Assembly: GCA_949987565.1 (NCBI GenBank)
Contig: OX465112.1
Span: 620,001 to 684,000, forward strand
Reading direction: 5' to 3'
DNA: 64,000 bases
From: Luidia sarsii
Lineage: Eukaryota; Echinodermata; Asteroidea; Paxillosida; Luidiidae
Positions 36,576-47,707 of the stretch are shown in pieces (position 1 is the first letter of the stretch; the number at the start of each line of letters is the position of its first letter). The position numbers and the translations under genes are program-made. The notes under the pieces are model-generated. The model did no database searches. It was not told the origin of the DNA and saw nothing but the letters and a program-made list of their open reading frames with translations.

Positions 36576-38052
36576 GATTCTTGACACTGACTTGCGAGGG
36601 AGCATGGCGTTTTTTCTATTCCGTGCAGGACCGCGCTTTAAAGCCATATCAAAACCTTTGCCTGGTTAGTAACGTCTGACCTTCGTTCTGACCTTCTAAA
36701 TTATTCGGCTCCTGATCTGCTAGAACAATAACGGCCGATGACATTTTACAGGATGATCCGTGCGAAGGTCGGCTCGCACGACCCGGTGGCGTGATTCGCC
36801 TCCGATCCCTGGGAGTTGGTTAGTATCTAGGTCACTGCATGTTTTCTAAGCCGCCCTCGCAGCCTCCCCCCTCCCCCATAATGATCCCGAGGGGAACGGG
36901 CACGCGTGTAGGAGCGAGTAAGGATGATGGGGGAGGGGGGCCAGGAGCTATTGACATGACCTCAGAGAGGTCCACGGGGCCTTGGTTGTCTTCACCGGCC
37001 CCTTTGGGAGGCACTCCGTGCCGTGTGCGTCCGCTCTGCCCTCGGTCTATACCGGGCGCTGCTCGCTGCACGCGGTAGGGCAACGAGGCCTTCCGCCTCG
37101 GCGATATGCAGACAGAGCCCCGTTGCCCGAGCACGCTAGGGACTTGTCGACCTACAAACAATTTGGATACGGCGTCCGGAGTAAATCCCGCAGCGAGTCG
37201 GGTACCCTCGGTCATCATGCTAATTCTTGATGCTATTCATGCTAATTCTTGCTCGTGATCTGCGCGATCTAGTCAAGCATATTAAGAATTACGATCTCGC
37301 GATACCAATAAATGACAGGTTGATATTGTCTTTGAAATGCACCCCCATAGAGCTATTGCTTGCTGCATGCACAAATCTACAAAGAGAACAGGAAGTTATC
37401 AATAAAGAACAGCAAATTAAATGACCTCGCATGGTTTTCAACTCTGCCATCCGCTCTTTAGCCAGTTCCCACTTCAGATATCCCATAATTATAGACAAGC
37501 CTCTTTACCTAAGCTAAGGTCAGAAGCGAGTCAATATCTACTGTCGTGCCTTCTTTAACATTTGACCTACGATTCCAATGGTTATAATAATTATCACAAT
37601 GACAATGAGGTGTATGTTTGTAGAACTAAGAATAACTGTTAATCGTACTCAGAATAATCATTCCATTCACATCGGATGAACAGCTTCATCAACGCGTACA
37701 TGTTCGAGATAGCTTTCGCAATAGCGCCCTCCATCGATAAACGGAGAGGAAATTTCAGTCGAGACATTTAATCAAGATCCTTAGCGACCAACTCTGGGCC
37801 GAGCGGGAACCAGACGTCTATTTTTTTCTCTTTGTTCTTGTATTTCAAATATTGATGTTCGACTACGAATCCCAACATTTTTGAAGACGCAAGTCGCAAC
37901 TTAATCTGTTTTAAGTGCCGCGAATGTTCGTACAAGCTTACTCTAAAGCCAAACAAACCCGCTACGCGGACCTTCCTTTCCCAACGATTTCCTGAATTCC
38001 ACGACACTGGCGGGGTGAGTCAGTTATTGAAATGCTCTCAGGGAGGGAGGAA
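36576..38052. other. No gene supported; 22-bp direct repeat at 37216-37252
   Basis: CATGCTAATTCTTG occurs at 37216 and again at 37238, a 22-bp tandem duplication. The first half of the stretch is CpG-rich. Frames over it are short and unrecognised. The right edge holds the GAGGAA direct repeat (38047-38052) flanking the fold-back element. Confidence 0.5.
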
Positions 38053-38357
38053 TATGGTGGCGCAGAAGGGACATCGCAAATCGCAAATATCTGCAAAGAT
38101 ATTTGCAATTCGCATATTTTGTCGCAAATATGTGCGCAAATATTTGCGACAAAATGTGCAATTCGCAAATTTTGTCGCAAATATTTGCGCACATATTTGC
38201 AAATCGCAAATTTTGTCGCAAATATGTGCGCATATATTTGCGACAAAATCTGCGAATTGCACATTTTGTCGCAAATATGTGCGCAAATATTTGCGACAAA
38301 ATCTGCAATTCGCAGAATTTGTCGCAAATTTTTTTCAACGAAGCTAGGGGGCCCAAA
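38053..38357 (+). repeat. Left arm of fold-back element (53-bp palindromic subrepeats)
   Basis: After a unique 30-bp end, the arm is built of units joining TTTTGTCGCAAATAT, GCGC and ATATTTGCGACAAAA, linked by AATTCGCA-type words. GCGC centres lie at 38134, 38187, 38228 and 38281: period 53 bp with one shortened 41-bp unit. Each unit is itself an imperfect palindrome, so one arm can fold alone. Stop codons are rare in the unit, so several frames on both strands stay open with an Ile-Cys-Asp-Lys style peptide. These are not genes. Confidence 0.92.
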
Positions 38358-38737
38358 CCAGTAGTGCTGTAGTGTCGCATGACTCACTGTGCGGTGCCTT
38401 GGTCAAAGGTCGCGTAGTGCGCTGTGGCCACCCCCCCCCCCACAAGGTTACAGCACAACGTGAAATGGGCCTGACACTGTGACTATAATACCATGGAGGT
38501 AGAGGAGGGCCTCCATGATAATACCGAGTCTTACGGTGTCACGGAACATTCACAGCCCTGTTCTTCAATCTCCGTAAATTATACCTTTCCATTCGTTTAC
38601 AAAGTAAGAAAACTTCAAAAATCCGTTCGTGACTGTCAACAATACTCCATACTCCAAGTCCCATCGTTGAGCCGGTCTCCCCCTTCTTCCTCCATGGTCT
38701 AACACTGTGTGTATTGACCATCAGCGGTTTCTTCTTT
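38358..38737. other. Centre of fold-back element
   Basis: Unique 380-bp spacer between the arms. Holds a 10-12 C run near 38430 and a small GGAGGTAGAGGAGGGCCTCC imperfect palindrome near 38494. Frames are at most about 69 codons and unrecognised. No terminal tRNA-like part, no transposase-like motif. It may be captured host DNA. Confidence 0.7.
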
Positions 38738-39042
38738 TTGTGGCCCTCTAGCTTCTTTGAAAAAAATTTGCGACAAAATCTGCGAATTGCAGATTTTGTC
38801 GCAAATATTTGCGCACATATTTGCGACAAAATGTGCAATTCGCAGATTTTGTCGCAAATATATGCGCACATATTTGCGACAAAATTTGCGATTTGCAAAT
38901 ATGTGCGCAAATATTTGCGACAAAATTTGCGAATTGCACATTTTGTCGCAAATATTTGCGCACATATTTGCGACAAAATGTGCGAATTGCAAATATCTTT
39001 GCAGATATTTGCGATTTGCAATGTCCCTTCTGCGCCACCATA
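38738..39042 (-). repeat. Right arm of fold-back element
   Basis: Inverse of the left arm, with the same 53-bp subrepeats in the same order and the same shortened unit. That shows the two arms were copied from each other as whole units after the subrepeat array formed. The substitutions seen are single bases near the outer end (CATTGC versus CATCGC), within a subrepeat and near the inner junction. Confidence 0.92.
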
Positions 39043-41267
39043 GAGGAAGGAAGAAGAGAATAAAAGCGATCGATGGAATTCATTAAGTGCCTCATCAGAG
39101 CAAGGTGCATAGAGCACCAGGTGGCCTTTATGAGCTGCTAGCTTGAAAGGCTCGTTGGCATCGCAGTAACAGTCGCCCTTCGTTTCTCTCGTCTGCGTTA
39201 CTTTTCCTCGTGTTGCCTTCTCTCAGATGCCCCTTGCGCTTGTAAGGGAACCCGCGACTCCCTGGTCCGCGCGTGCCGACGACCCCCAACACAACTACCA
39301 CAATGGAGTCATTTCCAAGTGATGAAAAATGCAATTGAAATCAGATATGCCCCTCACCGAGACACGAGAAGTGCCATTAGAAAATCATTTCTCATATTCA
39401 TGAAGACATCTTTAGCGGGGGGGTTGTGGTTGGTTTGTTGAATATCGAGAAACTGCCGACAAAATACGCGAGAGCAAAGCAAAGCTATGCAGAGCGTGAG
39501 AGTAAAATTTAGATTCAAGAACATTTATTCCAAACCATTTCTGCGTTTAAGAGGACTCGACGGGACACTGCAGGTCGGGGAACGGGTTCGATGTATAATG
39601 TCGTGTCGCGACGGGAAGACAGACCAAAAAGCTCAGCCCATCTGTACAGGCTATCGGTGCACGTTGACGTAGCCTGATAGGCCCACCCAGAAATGCGAAA
39701 TGAATCTGATTTTTCTTTCGCTTCAGTGGTTGTTTTTCCTCAAATAACTTCGAAACGGAAAGAATTAGGGTAGGCTTGATTGGGGCACTTCGGGCAAACC
39801 TGAATTGTGTTTTTTTTCCAAATGTGTAGAGGGCTTGACTTTCCGATCCAAGCAAGACTTTTTTTCCTCAGAATAGGTACCGGTAGCCTTAGGAAAAGGT
39901 CCAGCGAACATAAGTACGTCGTGCTCCTATAATACGGGCAATTCACAATTACAATGCGCAGACTCTGTCGATCCTTTCTAGACGTGCACTTCGTCGACAG
40001 ATTCCGCGCATTGCGATTGGCCAACGCGTTGCAAACTCTTGAGGGCGCACTATTTTGCATCGCTCGTGTTTTTGAAGTTTGCAGTTTTTGTAGTATGTTT
40101 CGTTGAACGAAAATAACCAAATGTTCTCCAATAACCTGGGAGACCTTTCCAGTCAAGTTGTGTGTATCTGATCTGGTCTGGTCTGAAGAGGGAGCTTTCC
40201 ACGCCTGGGGATGTGGCGGTGTCGCATACCGCCCTTTTGTGAATACCAACGGTAGCCGGCAGTCGTCCTGTGTGGACAGACGAATCATCGATCTAATGGG
40301 CGCCTAACTGTGGTCTCGCCGCTGAAGATGAGAATACCTCCAGTGTATCTTATTATACAGAAAACTGACAACTTCACTTGTTAGTTGCTTTGATCCTGCA
40401 CGGTTCCCTTCTCTAAGTCTGGGACATTCCTCAATGACTCTAGCAGAGCACCTGTCTAGGAGCGTTCTACACTTGCCTGAGTTCGCTGTGCATGTGCGTC
40501 ACCGCACGCCAGTCGTCAGGGAGGAGAGAGGTTCGCGGCAAAAGTTCCATTAATTTTTCACCCTCCGGGCATGAAACAAACCCATGCAGTAACAGAAACC
40601 TCGCTAGCTTAGTGCGACTGGCAAAAGTAATTTGTTCTCTACAAAGACAAGGGCTTAGCGAAACGCCCTTAGGGGATTAGGTTCAACATCTGCACCCTGT
40701 TGATAAAATGGGATTCCATGTATGCATTTCATGCCATGCAATAATTGCCCTCTATTTGGTTACCGAATGAATTCGTAACAACTCGGCCTAGCCGTCCGTC
40801 CGTCCGCACTGGATGGGTGATGCGGATAGAGCGTATATGACCGTGCTGGGAGTGTGTGTCTGACTGGTACCCGCGACAACCCGCTTTGCATTGGGGTGGA
40901 TTCCCTGCGCGTATTGTGGATGGTACCCTGCCTGCATGCGGACCACGAATCCGCACTGCGCACGGAAAGCCGTAAGGGTACCCGGGTTCAGTCCGCCCAG
41001 CACCGATACCAAACGATGCTCAAGATACTCATACATAATAAATTCATATTCATTACTGACTTATTAATATTCACACGTATTCATGTTTATTGCTTATCCA
41101 GTCTAATCATATGCCGTATATGATCAGCCATTTCGTGATCGGAACTTTTCGCCTCAATGAGAATTCGCTTTTTTCGTAGAGTCTACCCCAACTAGATATA
41201 GGCCTAACCAAAGGGTTGAGCTTAACCACATTTTAAGAATAGATTTAAGGATTAAACCTAAAATCAC
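39043..41267. other. No gene supported
   Basis: A 182-codon minus frame (40288-39740) has no recognised motif. A box B-like GGGTTCAGTCC near 40986 follows a tRNA-unlike sequence. G-run near 39417. I see nothing more. Confidence 0.5.
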
Positions 41268-41649
41268 TTGAAAGGGATCACACAACATTGGTCGAGGTAA
41301 AATAATTATTAGCACCAATACGTGAACTGATCCAACATATGCATGAAATATCACACCTGGAAATTTCAGCTCAATCTGCCGACTGAGTCTCGAGAAAATA
41401 GTGAAAAACCGCTTCATTTGTTTTGCGAAAATGCAGTATTCAACGGATTGTTCCTAAAAATCGTTTAGATCTAGGGGTGATACGTAAACGATTTCTTTTA
41501 CTCTTTTCTCCAGAAATACAGCATTTTAGGCAGAAATATTTGAGTGCGAGGTTTCTGCTATAATATCTTTAAACTGTATATGTTTCATGTAAATCTGTGA
41601 ATATTTCTGTTTTCTGATCTTACCAATGTTGTGTACAGCACCGCTTTAA
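41268..41649 (+). mobile_element. Full-length 382-bp MITE with TTAA-type ends
   Basis: Begins TTGAAAGGGATCACACAACA and ends CAATGTTGTGTACAGCACCG plus CTTTAA. Its ends form inverted repeats around the shared word ACACAACATTGGT. The interior aligns from end to end with 60109-60483 with scattered substitutions and small indels. The first boundary tetramer is TTGA instead of TTAA, a likely point change. TTAA-bounded ends are typical of piggyBac-type elements; family assignment is an inference. No coding sequence, so non-autonomous. Confidence 0.87.
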
Positions 41650-41989
41650 TCTACGGTGCTTCATAAGCGCCAAATGTTGACAACGGCCTTTCCCCCGCCG
41701 AGGGAGACCTTACCTTGCCCGCGCTGAAGGAATAAACCCGCCACGAATACATGTCCACCGGGCAGGATAAGGACGAGTAGGGAAGACAGAAACAAATAGA
41801 GAGCATTGGGGAACCGAATATTACCAGCGTCCTTTGCGGGCACGCAGCAGCAAAGACGAGAAGATTACCTCGCCTCTGCGCCTGCGCGCTGCCATCTCGG
41901 TCCCGTCATCATTTTCATTCGTATATTCGTCCCCTTGTTTCTCTCTCTCTCTCCTGTTTCTTTTTTGTTGTGTGTTTCAATCACGCACG
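41650..41989. other. No gene supported
   Basis: Spacer between the MITE and a CpG-rich block. A short CT run sits near 41940. I see nothing else. Confidence 0.5.
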
Positions 41990-42300
41990 GGGTTGAGAGT
42001 GGCTCGCATCTCCCTCGCCTTGAGGGACGGTGCGGCGATCAGCCGACATGTTCGGCTTGGCTCGCAGGCATGCCGCTGCCTCGCCTTCGAATACACACGC
42101 ACGCGCGCGCGCAGCCTAGCCCTGTCGTCCCTGGTCCCCGCGTTCCAATCAGCGGCGATCCGAGCACCCGCGTGTGTGTGTGCCAGCCAGCGACCTATAA
42201 GCCCCAACCCGCCGGGAGATTTCCCAGCAGACCGGGGGAATAGCGGGGACAAGGAGGAGGAGGAGGAAGGTGAAGGTGTATACGTACGTCGGCAATAGGC
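41990..42300 (+). promoter_or_regulatory. CpG-rich block with CCAAT box, candidate promoter
   Basis: Dense in CpG, with an alternating CACGCACGCGCGCGCGC run at about 42097-42112 that could adopt Z-DNA. CCAATCAGCGGCGATCC lies at 42146 and CCTATAAG at 42191. The same CCAATCAGCG word occurs at 23614. Composition and boxes suggest a CpG-type promoter. No coding exon or strong donor follows closely; the nearest good donor is GTAAGTA at about 43110. Orientation and function are inferred. Confidence 0.27.
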
Positions 42301-42589
42301 ATTGGAGGTTTGGCGAGCGTGCGGAGGGGGGGTTAGCCGATCTCGAGCAGATCGGGAGGCCGAGGAGATATTTTTTTTCTCCCGTGATCGGCAGTGAGTG
42401 AAGGGGGTTGAGAGAGTCGGGTTGGGCAAGCGAGCGAGCAGGCAGAGATAGAGGAGGATCGTGATTCAGTGGCTCTATTGTTATCGCCTGCATGGGAGAA
42501 CTAGCCATGCACACGACGCGGCGAATCTACGACCAAAGAAGACGGTAACATTGGCATGCTTCTTCGGACTACAAATCTTAACATCATCG
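42301..42589. other. No gene supported
   Basis: Continues GC-rich and then drops in GC content before the CT tract. I see nothing else. Confidence 0.45.
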
Positions 42590-42760
42590 ACTCTCTCTCT
42601 CTATATATATATATCTCCTCTCTCTTCTCTCTCTCCCCTCTCTCTCTTCTCTCTCTTCTCCTCCTCTATCTCCCTCTCTTTCTCTTTCTCTATCTTGTCC
42701 CTCCCTTACTCTCTGTCTGTCTGTCTGTCTCTCTCTCTCTCACGTTCTCTCTTTCGCCGT
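42590..42760. repeat. CT/AT microsatellite cluster
   Basis: CT runs enclose a short (TA)n run at about 42601-42614 and a (CTGT)n run near 42713-42728. Low-complexity slippage products; the frames across them are artefacts. Confidence 0.88.
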
Positions 42761-43248
42761 TTGCCACTCGTCGTCATACACCGGCGTGTTCTCGGTCTAC
42801 TGGTTATTATTAAACAGGCCCGGATTCCAGTCTCTGATGGCGAGGGGCTGACGCGCGGTGCTCGATTTGTGGCGCCTTGGATGCGTATAGACCCTCATGG
42901 TCTGGGACCGGACGCCCTCACGCTTCGACCTACCACCACGGACCCGATATACCTGTTGACGATGGCGTGGATATGATACACTGTCGACGAGGCGGACTTG
43001 CTGCAAGTTTCTTCTCATTGTTATCCCCTACTCTCTCCGCAGACGTCAGTGCGCCTTAGCTGTGGGACGTTCGGCGGTCTCGTAACTCCGAGAACGGAAA
43101 TCACACCTAAATCGTAAGTAAAACAATGCAGGCACTATCGAACATGATGAAGTTTGTAGATACTGTACAATAAGAGTGTTGTGTCGTGGAGAACGTCAAT
43201 AGGGGCCTAAGACTTTGCCCTATACTGCATGTATAATTGGCGTTGCAT
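42761..43248. other. No gene supported
   Basis: Mixed sequence. The donor-like CGTAAGTAAAA near 43110 is the only splice-like signal, without a coding exon next to it. Confidence 0.45.
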
Positions 43249-43290
43249 GCTCAGTGCTTTACCCAATAGCCTACTGAAAAAAAGATTTCG
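43249..43290 (-). mobile_element. Detached inverted tail of SINE family B
   Basis: Reads GCTCAGTGCTTTACCCAATAG on plus. Its complement is the tail word GGGTAAAGCACTGAGC found after the copies at 57118 (minus) and 61211. It lies about 10 bp upstream of a plus-strand copy starting near 43299, so head and tail fragments point in opposite directions. This is either two adjacent insertions or a local inversion. Confidence 0.65.
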
Positions 43291-43298
43291 GATCGCCC

Positions 43299-43425
43299 TA
43301 CAGATTCGAAATCCAACACACGACCCCACAGAACAGGCGTGCTAGGAAGCAAGAGTCGTGGGTTCGAATCCCACCTCAGCTGCATGTCTGTATCTCATTT
43401 TTCAGCAGGCGACCGTTCAAAGCAG
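43299..43425 (+). mobile_element. tRNA-like SINE family B copy with intact box B
   Basis: Starts CAGATTCGAAATCCAACACAC, continues to GCGTGCTAGGAAGCAAGAGT, then GTGGGTTCGAATCCCAC (a perfect T-arm and box B). The tail CATTTTTCAGCAGGCGACCG is shared with 61335-61355. The box A half is replaced by a short degenerate stretch. Not expected to be transcribed. Confidence 0.8.
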
Positions 43426-44024
43426 CGGGCATGCGGTGCTAATCATACCCCGAGTTTGCCTGAACCCTCGCGGAATGTCCCTGACCTAGCCCTGAATTCG
43501 TTTGAGCTGTGCCTTCACAGGAATGTGAATTTGTGGATGATAGTTTATGAGCGAGTGCCCGGGCGAACGCACGTGTAAATGATACATTATAAATAGCGTC
43601 TTCGCTTACAGGGCAGTCGCTCAAGAAATTAACTAGCCGATATATTATCGATGCTCCCCCTCCCTCCCCATAAGCGTCAATTGGAAAAGCAGAATGCCTC
43701 GTTAACTCCACGACCCGTGTATTTTGATTAATGAGTCTCCCTGTCGTGCGCCTTGTACGCGGCGATATTAGGCGGTGATGCCTGTTAGAGACGCGGCCCC
43801 ATGCGTCTTTAGTGACATGCCAGATTGCCATTACTCTTTGTAAGAAAAAAACCCTTCCCGTGCTGCAAAGTCAACACTGATTGCTTGTTGGAACTGTCTT
43901 CATAGTGTTTGATGTTCCTCCCCGTTCGCCTTATTTACTGCCGTTTCACATTCACATGCTTGATGATATTCTATATTTATGTTGCAGCACTGGCTGTCTG
44001 CATGTCTGTTTGTCTTTCTGTCAC
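43426..44024. other. No gene supported
   Basis: Mixed sequence between the SINE and the pyrimidine tract. I see nothing recognisable. Confidence 0.5.
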
Positions 44025-44560
44025 TCTGATCCCACTCTCTCCCTTTCTCTCTCTCTCCCCTCTCACTTCATCCCTTTCTCCCTCCCCTCTGCCTCCCTCC
44101 CTCACCTCCTCCCTTCTCTCAGTCTCTCTCCCTCTATCTCTCCCCTCTCTCACTATCTCTATTTCTCTCTCGCCATATCTCTCTTTCTCTCCCTCCCTCT
44201 CACTTCCTCCCTGTCTCTTTCCACCTCTTTCTATATCTACATATTCTCCCTCCCTCTCATCCTTTCTCTCACTCTCTCCCTTCTTTCTCTCCTTTTCCCT
44301 GTCTATTTCTCTCCCTTTTTCCACCTCTCTCCATCCACCTCCCTCTCTTTCCCTCTCTCTTTCCCTCTCTCTCCCTTATCTCTCCCTCCACCTCCCTCTC
44401 TTTCCCTCTCTCTCCCTCTTTCCCCCTCCTTGCAACTCCCTGTTTCTCCCCCTCTCTCTCCCTCCCCTCCCTTTCTCCCGCTCTCCCTCTCTTTCTCCCT
44501 CCACTTCCCTCTCTCTTTCACTTTCTCTGATCTTGCTCTCTTCTCCTTCTCTCTCGGTGT
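44025..44560. repeat. Long pyrimidine tract
   Basis: About 535 bp almost wholly C and T in CTCTCC/CTCTTT variants, with weak longer repeats (CCACCTCCCTCTCTTTCCC twice near 44333 and 44388). The 291-codon frame that spans it is Ser-Leu-Pro only. Confidence 0.92.
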
Positions 44561-46049
44561 CATATCCCTTGACGTAGGCGACCTTTCATGTCAGCATTCT
44601 CTGCTGGGAGCTTTCTTAAGCATATCTCTAGCCCGTTTGCAAATGCCTTGCCCCGTTAGCCATCCCTTCACGTCCATTTCTTCTTCGTCGGATCCATGTT
44701 ACCTTCTTATACCTGTCGAAGCTACATCTTCCATCTCTCCCTTTCTCATCGCATGACCCAAGACAATAAATCATGACATTACGCTGAGTACACGTAAGAG
44801 ATATATACCCGAATTTTCAATCTCAGATTCACTGCGATTTCATTTTGTTTACAATGCAAACAGATGTGGGTCGAATCGTGCCCGATGCCGAATCGAGTAT
44901 CGACTCTTAAGCCAGTTAATATGTTACCAATATTACTAGGATTAGATTTTCCCAGCACAAAGAATACCCTGTCGTGTACCGGGTCAGCGTTATGACCTCG
45001 CCCCGGTTCGATTGGACCCAATAAATGCAAGAGTGGACATGCGAACCAAACCTGAACAAGTTTGACCAGGATTATTTGTACAGTGCAGAAATAATGCTAT
45101 ACACAACTTACAGTAAAGGTCTTTTCATTCTGTTATACAACCAGATTTGATTTGGTTCAGTATATTCCGAGGTCATCAGGGAGCCTATATTACCTAAGAT
45201 AAGAATATATTTCTGCCTTTGCGAAATTTTTCTTAGAAGGATTAAATGCCAGACGTAGTACATTTTGTATTCATTGGTACGTGTATATAAAAGCACTGTT
45301 TTACATGTTTGTTACTATTATTTAGATTTGTTTTTAATGCAAGTCTTCTAAGAGTATCGTTCTTTCCCAAAATGGACGGAATAAACTTGGATTGTGAAAT
45401 AAACTGTACGTCATGTACTATGTGAGAGCCGGCTTGAATCAGTTACCGTAGAGATAACTGTTTCAGGGAGGATTTGGCTCGAAACAATGTCTCGAGAAAA
45501 ATCGAACACCGGATACACCGTGATCCGTCCGGGGAACTTGCGTTCCGAGCCACTTTTCTCAGTGCTGGGTTACCGACCTTGATTTTCGAGTCGACGCGAG
45601 TAAAATTCGCCGACGACTTCGATCAATACCGCGCCTTAACCATCGGATATCTTGTTGCTTCTCCCCGCCTCCAAATAAAAAGAGAAGGAGAAAAAACGAG
45701 GAAGACTTCCCCATCAACCCCACTCCCTTTAATCAGTCCCTCTGTATAGTTTTCTACCCTTTTTTCCCCGACACCGGATATCTGACACCTTCGGAGACGG
45801 TCGAAGATGCAGACGAGGGGGAGAGGGAGAGATGGATAGAGACAGAGAAAGGAAAAAAAGTGCATGTGCATGTACCCGAGTATGGTAACCGACCCGTAGG
45901 GATGACGTCAATTCGCAACGTCAGTCTGGTTCCCGTCTAATTGAAACGATGTATACCGGGGACTTGTGGGGGGTTGAATCTAGCAGGACTCGACTTGCAC
46001 GTTTGCGGACGCGCAAAGTGCAAAGAAAGATAGGTCGGGCTTTCTCCTC
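44561..46049. other. No gene supported; isolated TATA box
   Basis: TATATAAAAG at 45284-45293 is a textbook TATA box, but what follows is AT-rich and frame-poor. A box B-like GGTTCGATT near 45004 has no tRNA fold around it. Otherwise nothing. Confidence 0.5.
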
Positions 46050-46235
46050 CTCCTGTCTCTCTCTCTGTCTCCCTCTCTCTCTCTCCCTCTGTCCCTCCCC
46101 TGTCTCTCTCTCTCTCTCTCTCCCTCTCTCTTTCTCTCTCTCTGTCCTTTCTCTCCCCCTCTCTCTCTCTCCATCTCTATATCTCCTCTCTCTCTCTCTC
46201 TCTCTCCCTCCCCCTCTCTCTCTTCTTCACTCGTC
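46050..46235. repeat. CT-rich microsatellite
   Basis: A (CT)n tract with CC interruptions. Slippage-type repeat; the frames over it are artefacts. Confidence 0.93.
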
Positions 46236-47707
46236 TTCTTCTGTCATGCACACAGCGGTCCCCTAATTATTAGCCGAAGACATACTACTGGGGAAATAAA
46301 ACAGAAGGCGGAGAATGTGACGAATGGAACCGATGGCCGCATGTTCTTTATTCTTTAACGAATCGGTTATTTCTTAGGGATGGAATGTTTAAGTGTGTGG
46401 ACGTTCTCGATAACTAAGATAATTCATGTGTAGATTTGCCAGGCAGTTATCTAACCATTAATGACTGTCAGAATGGGTGATTGGCACAGGTCTGTGCTGT
46501 CCGTTACACCAAACCAGATGTAGAAAAACGAATCGATGCGAGCAGGAAATATCCATTGATGCTGTGGCCTCTGCCTTTTCAAGGGATTGGCATTGTACTC
46601 CCAAGGTTGTTTACTTTATCTTGCTTGAATAGGTTTTGCTGATCAAGAAGCCACCGATTACCGTGTTACTGCCGCGTATAAGGCATGCCATGCGGGACAT
46701 GCATATATCATTTTAAAACGACTTATATGAACAATGTCTAGTTGGCCGTTGCTACGCAATTCCATTTGTTTACGTACGACATACATACTATCACAACATA
46801 CATCTCAACTCAATTCAATTCAATTCAATTCAATTCAAATAAACATTTATTTCATACTTCTCGATGAAAAGTAACATGAGACAAATATCACATGGTTATT
46901 GTAAGGACCAAGAAGAAAGTAGAACCGATATAAATCTATGAACTATGGACGCTAAAAAGGGGCAAGTATGGGGCTGTCGTACGTATAATACGACTTATAT
47001 CTCGTCCGCACGACATTTCATCACCATGTCCCTAACACAGCTTCGTATCATTCTGGAAAAATATGAAATACGAATAAATCAGCTGCCATGTGAACGTGTG
47101 AATATTTTCTGAAAGGGTTCGAAGTAGCGCGCTACGCAATATTGGGTGCGACACGTGTCATGAGGTATGCACTATTCTGCTGAAATCAAACTTTAGCCAT
47201 AATAATGCAATGCCACGAGCACCTTGGTGGCATTATTTATGTCATAATTCCTGCCATTTTCCACCTTTTCTTTCACGAGGACACGAAGTGATGTTCGCTG
47301 GCTCGCATTGAAGGGTTTAATGGACACGGCATTGCTGGACCACTTTAGCCGACCCTACCACTACAGATCTCTACATCAGACAAAGAGAATACGCGTATAT
47401 GCTCGTACAATGTCGATTTCTTGTCCTTATTTTCCTATGATAGTTGAGCACAGGGTCAGGGAGGCAGATTCTCGTTTATGGATAACATACCTGCTTGGTT
47501 TCGTGCTGCGACGCTTCGGCACTACCGGCACATTTTGTTTACCGCGTGTAATTCTTGAGATATGTTCAGTCTGAGTTCGCCGTGGTACATTCAAAATGGA
47601 ACGACGTATCATTGAAGGCGGGTTTAATGTCTTCGAGTGAAATATGATACGTGCGCACCAGAGCGTCAGGCGTGGCGTGCTGATAACGTAAATTGGACTC
47701 GAAGGGA
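46236..47707. other. No gene supported; (CAATT)n run at 46806-46838
   Basis: A pentanucleotide run of CAATT (about six units) is followed by CAAATAAACATTTATTTC. Short 4-6 bp tandem tails next to AATAAACATTTATT often end LINE or SINE insertions, so this may be a retroposon tail, but I cannot define its body. Frames in this stretch are below 90 codons. Confidence 0.5.

Larger units (their letters stand above)
38053..39042. mobile_element. Fold-back transposable element with 305-bp inverted arms
   Basis: The left arm (38053-38357) and right arm (38738-39042) are reverse complements of equal length differing at only about half a dozen positions, roughly 98% identical. Outer ends read TATGGTGGCGCAGAAGGGAC and its complement. 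The 6 bp GAGGAA abuts both ends (38047-38052 and 39043-39048), a perfect candidate target-site duplication, though the flank is purine-rich. Arms consist mostly of self-palindromic subrepeats, the layout of fold-back (FB/Galileo-type) DNA elements. The 380-bp centre has no transposase, so it would depend on an enzyme supplied elsewhere. Confidence 0.88.

Noticed and set aside
39740..40288. 182-codon minus frame
   Set aside because: Same reasons; internal composition not protein-like and no homology recognised.
40900..41000. Further tRNA-like element with GGGTTCAGTCC
   Set aside because: Only a box B-like word; no stems or box A could be aligned.
43881..44756. 291-codon reading frame
   Set aside because: It lies on a CT tract; the peptide is Ser-Leu-Pro low complexity, and alternative frames over the same DNA are equally long.
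44980..45030. tRNA-like element around GGTTCGATT
   Set aside because: No cloverleaf partner sequences; chance box B.
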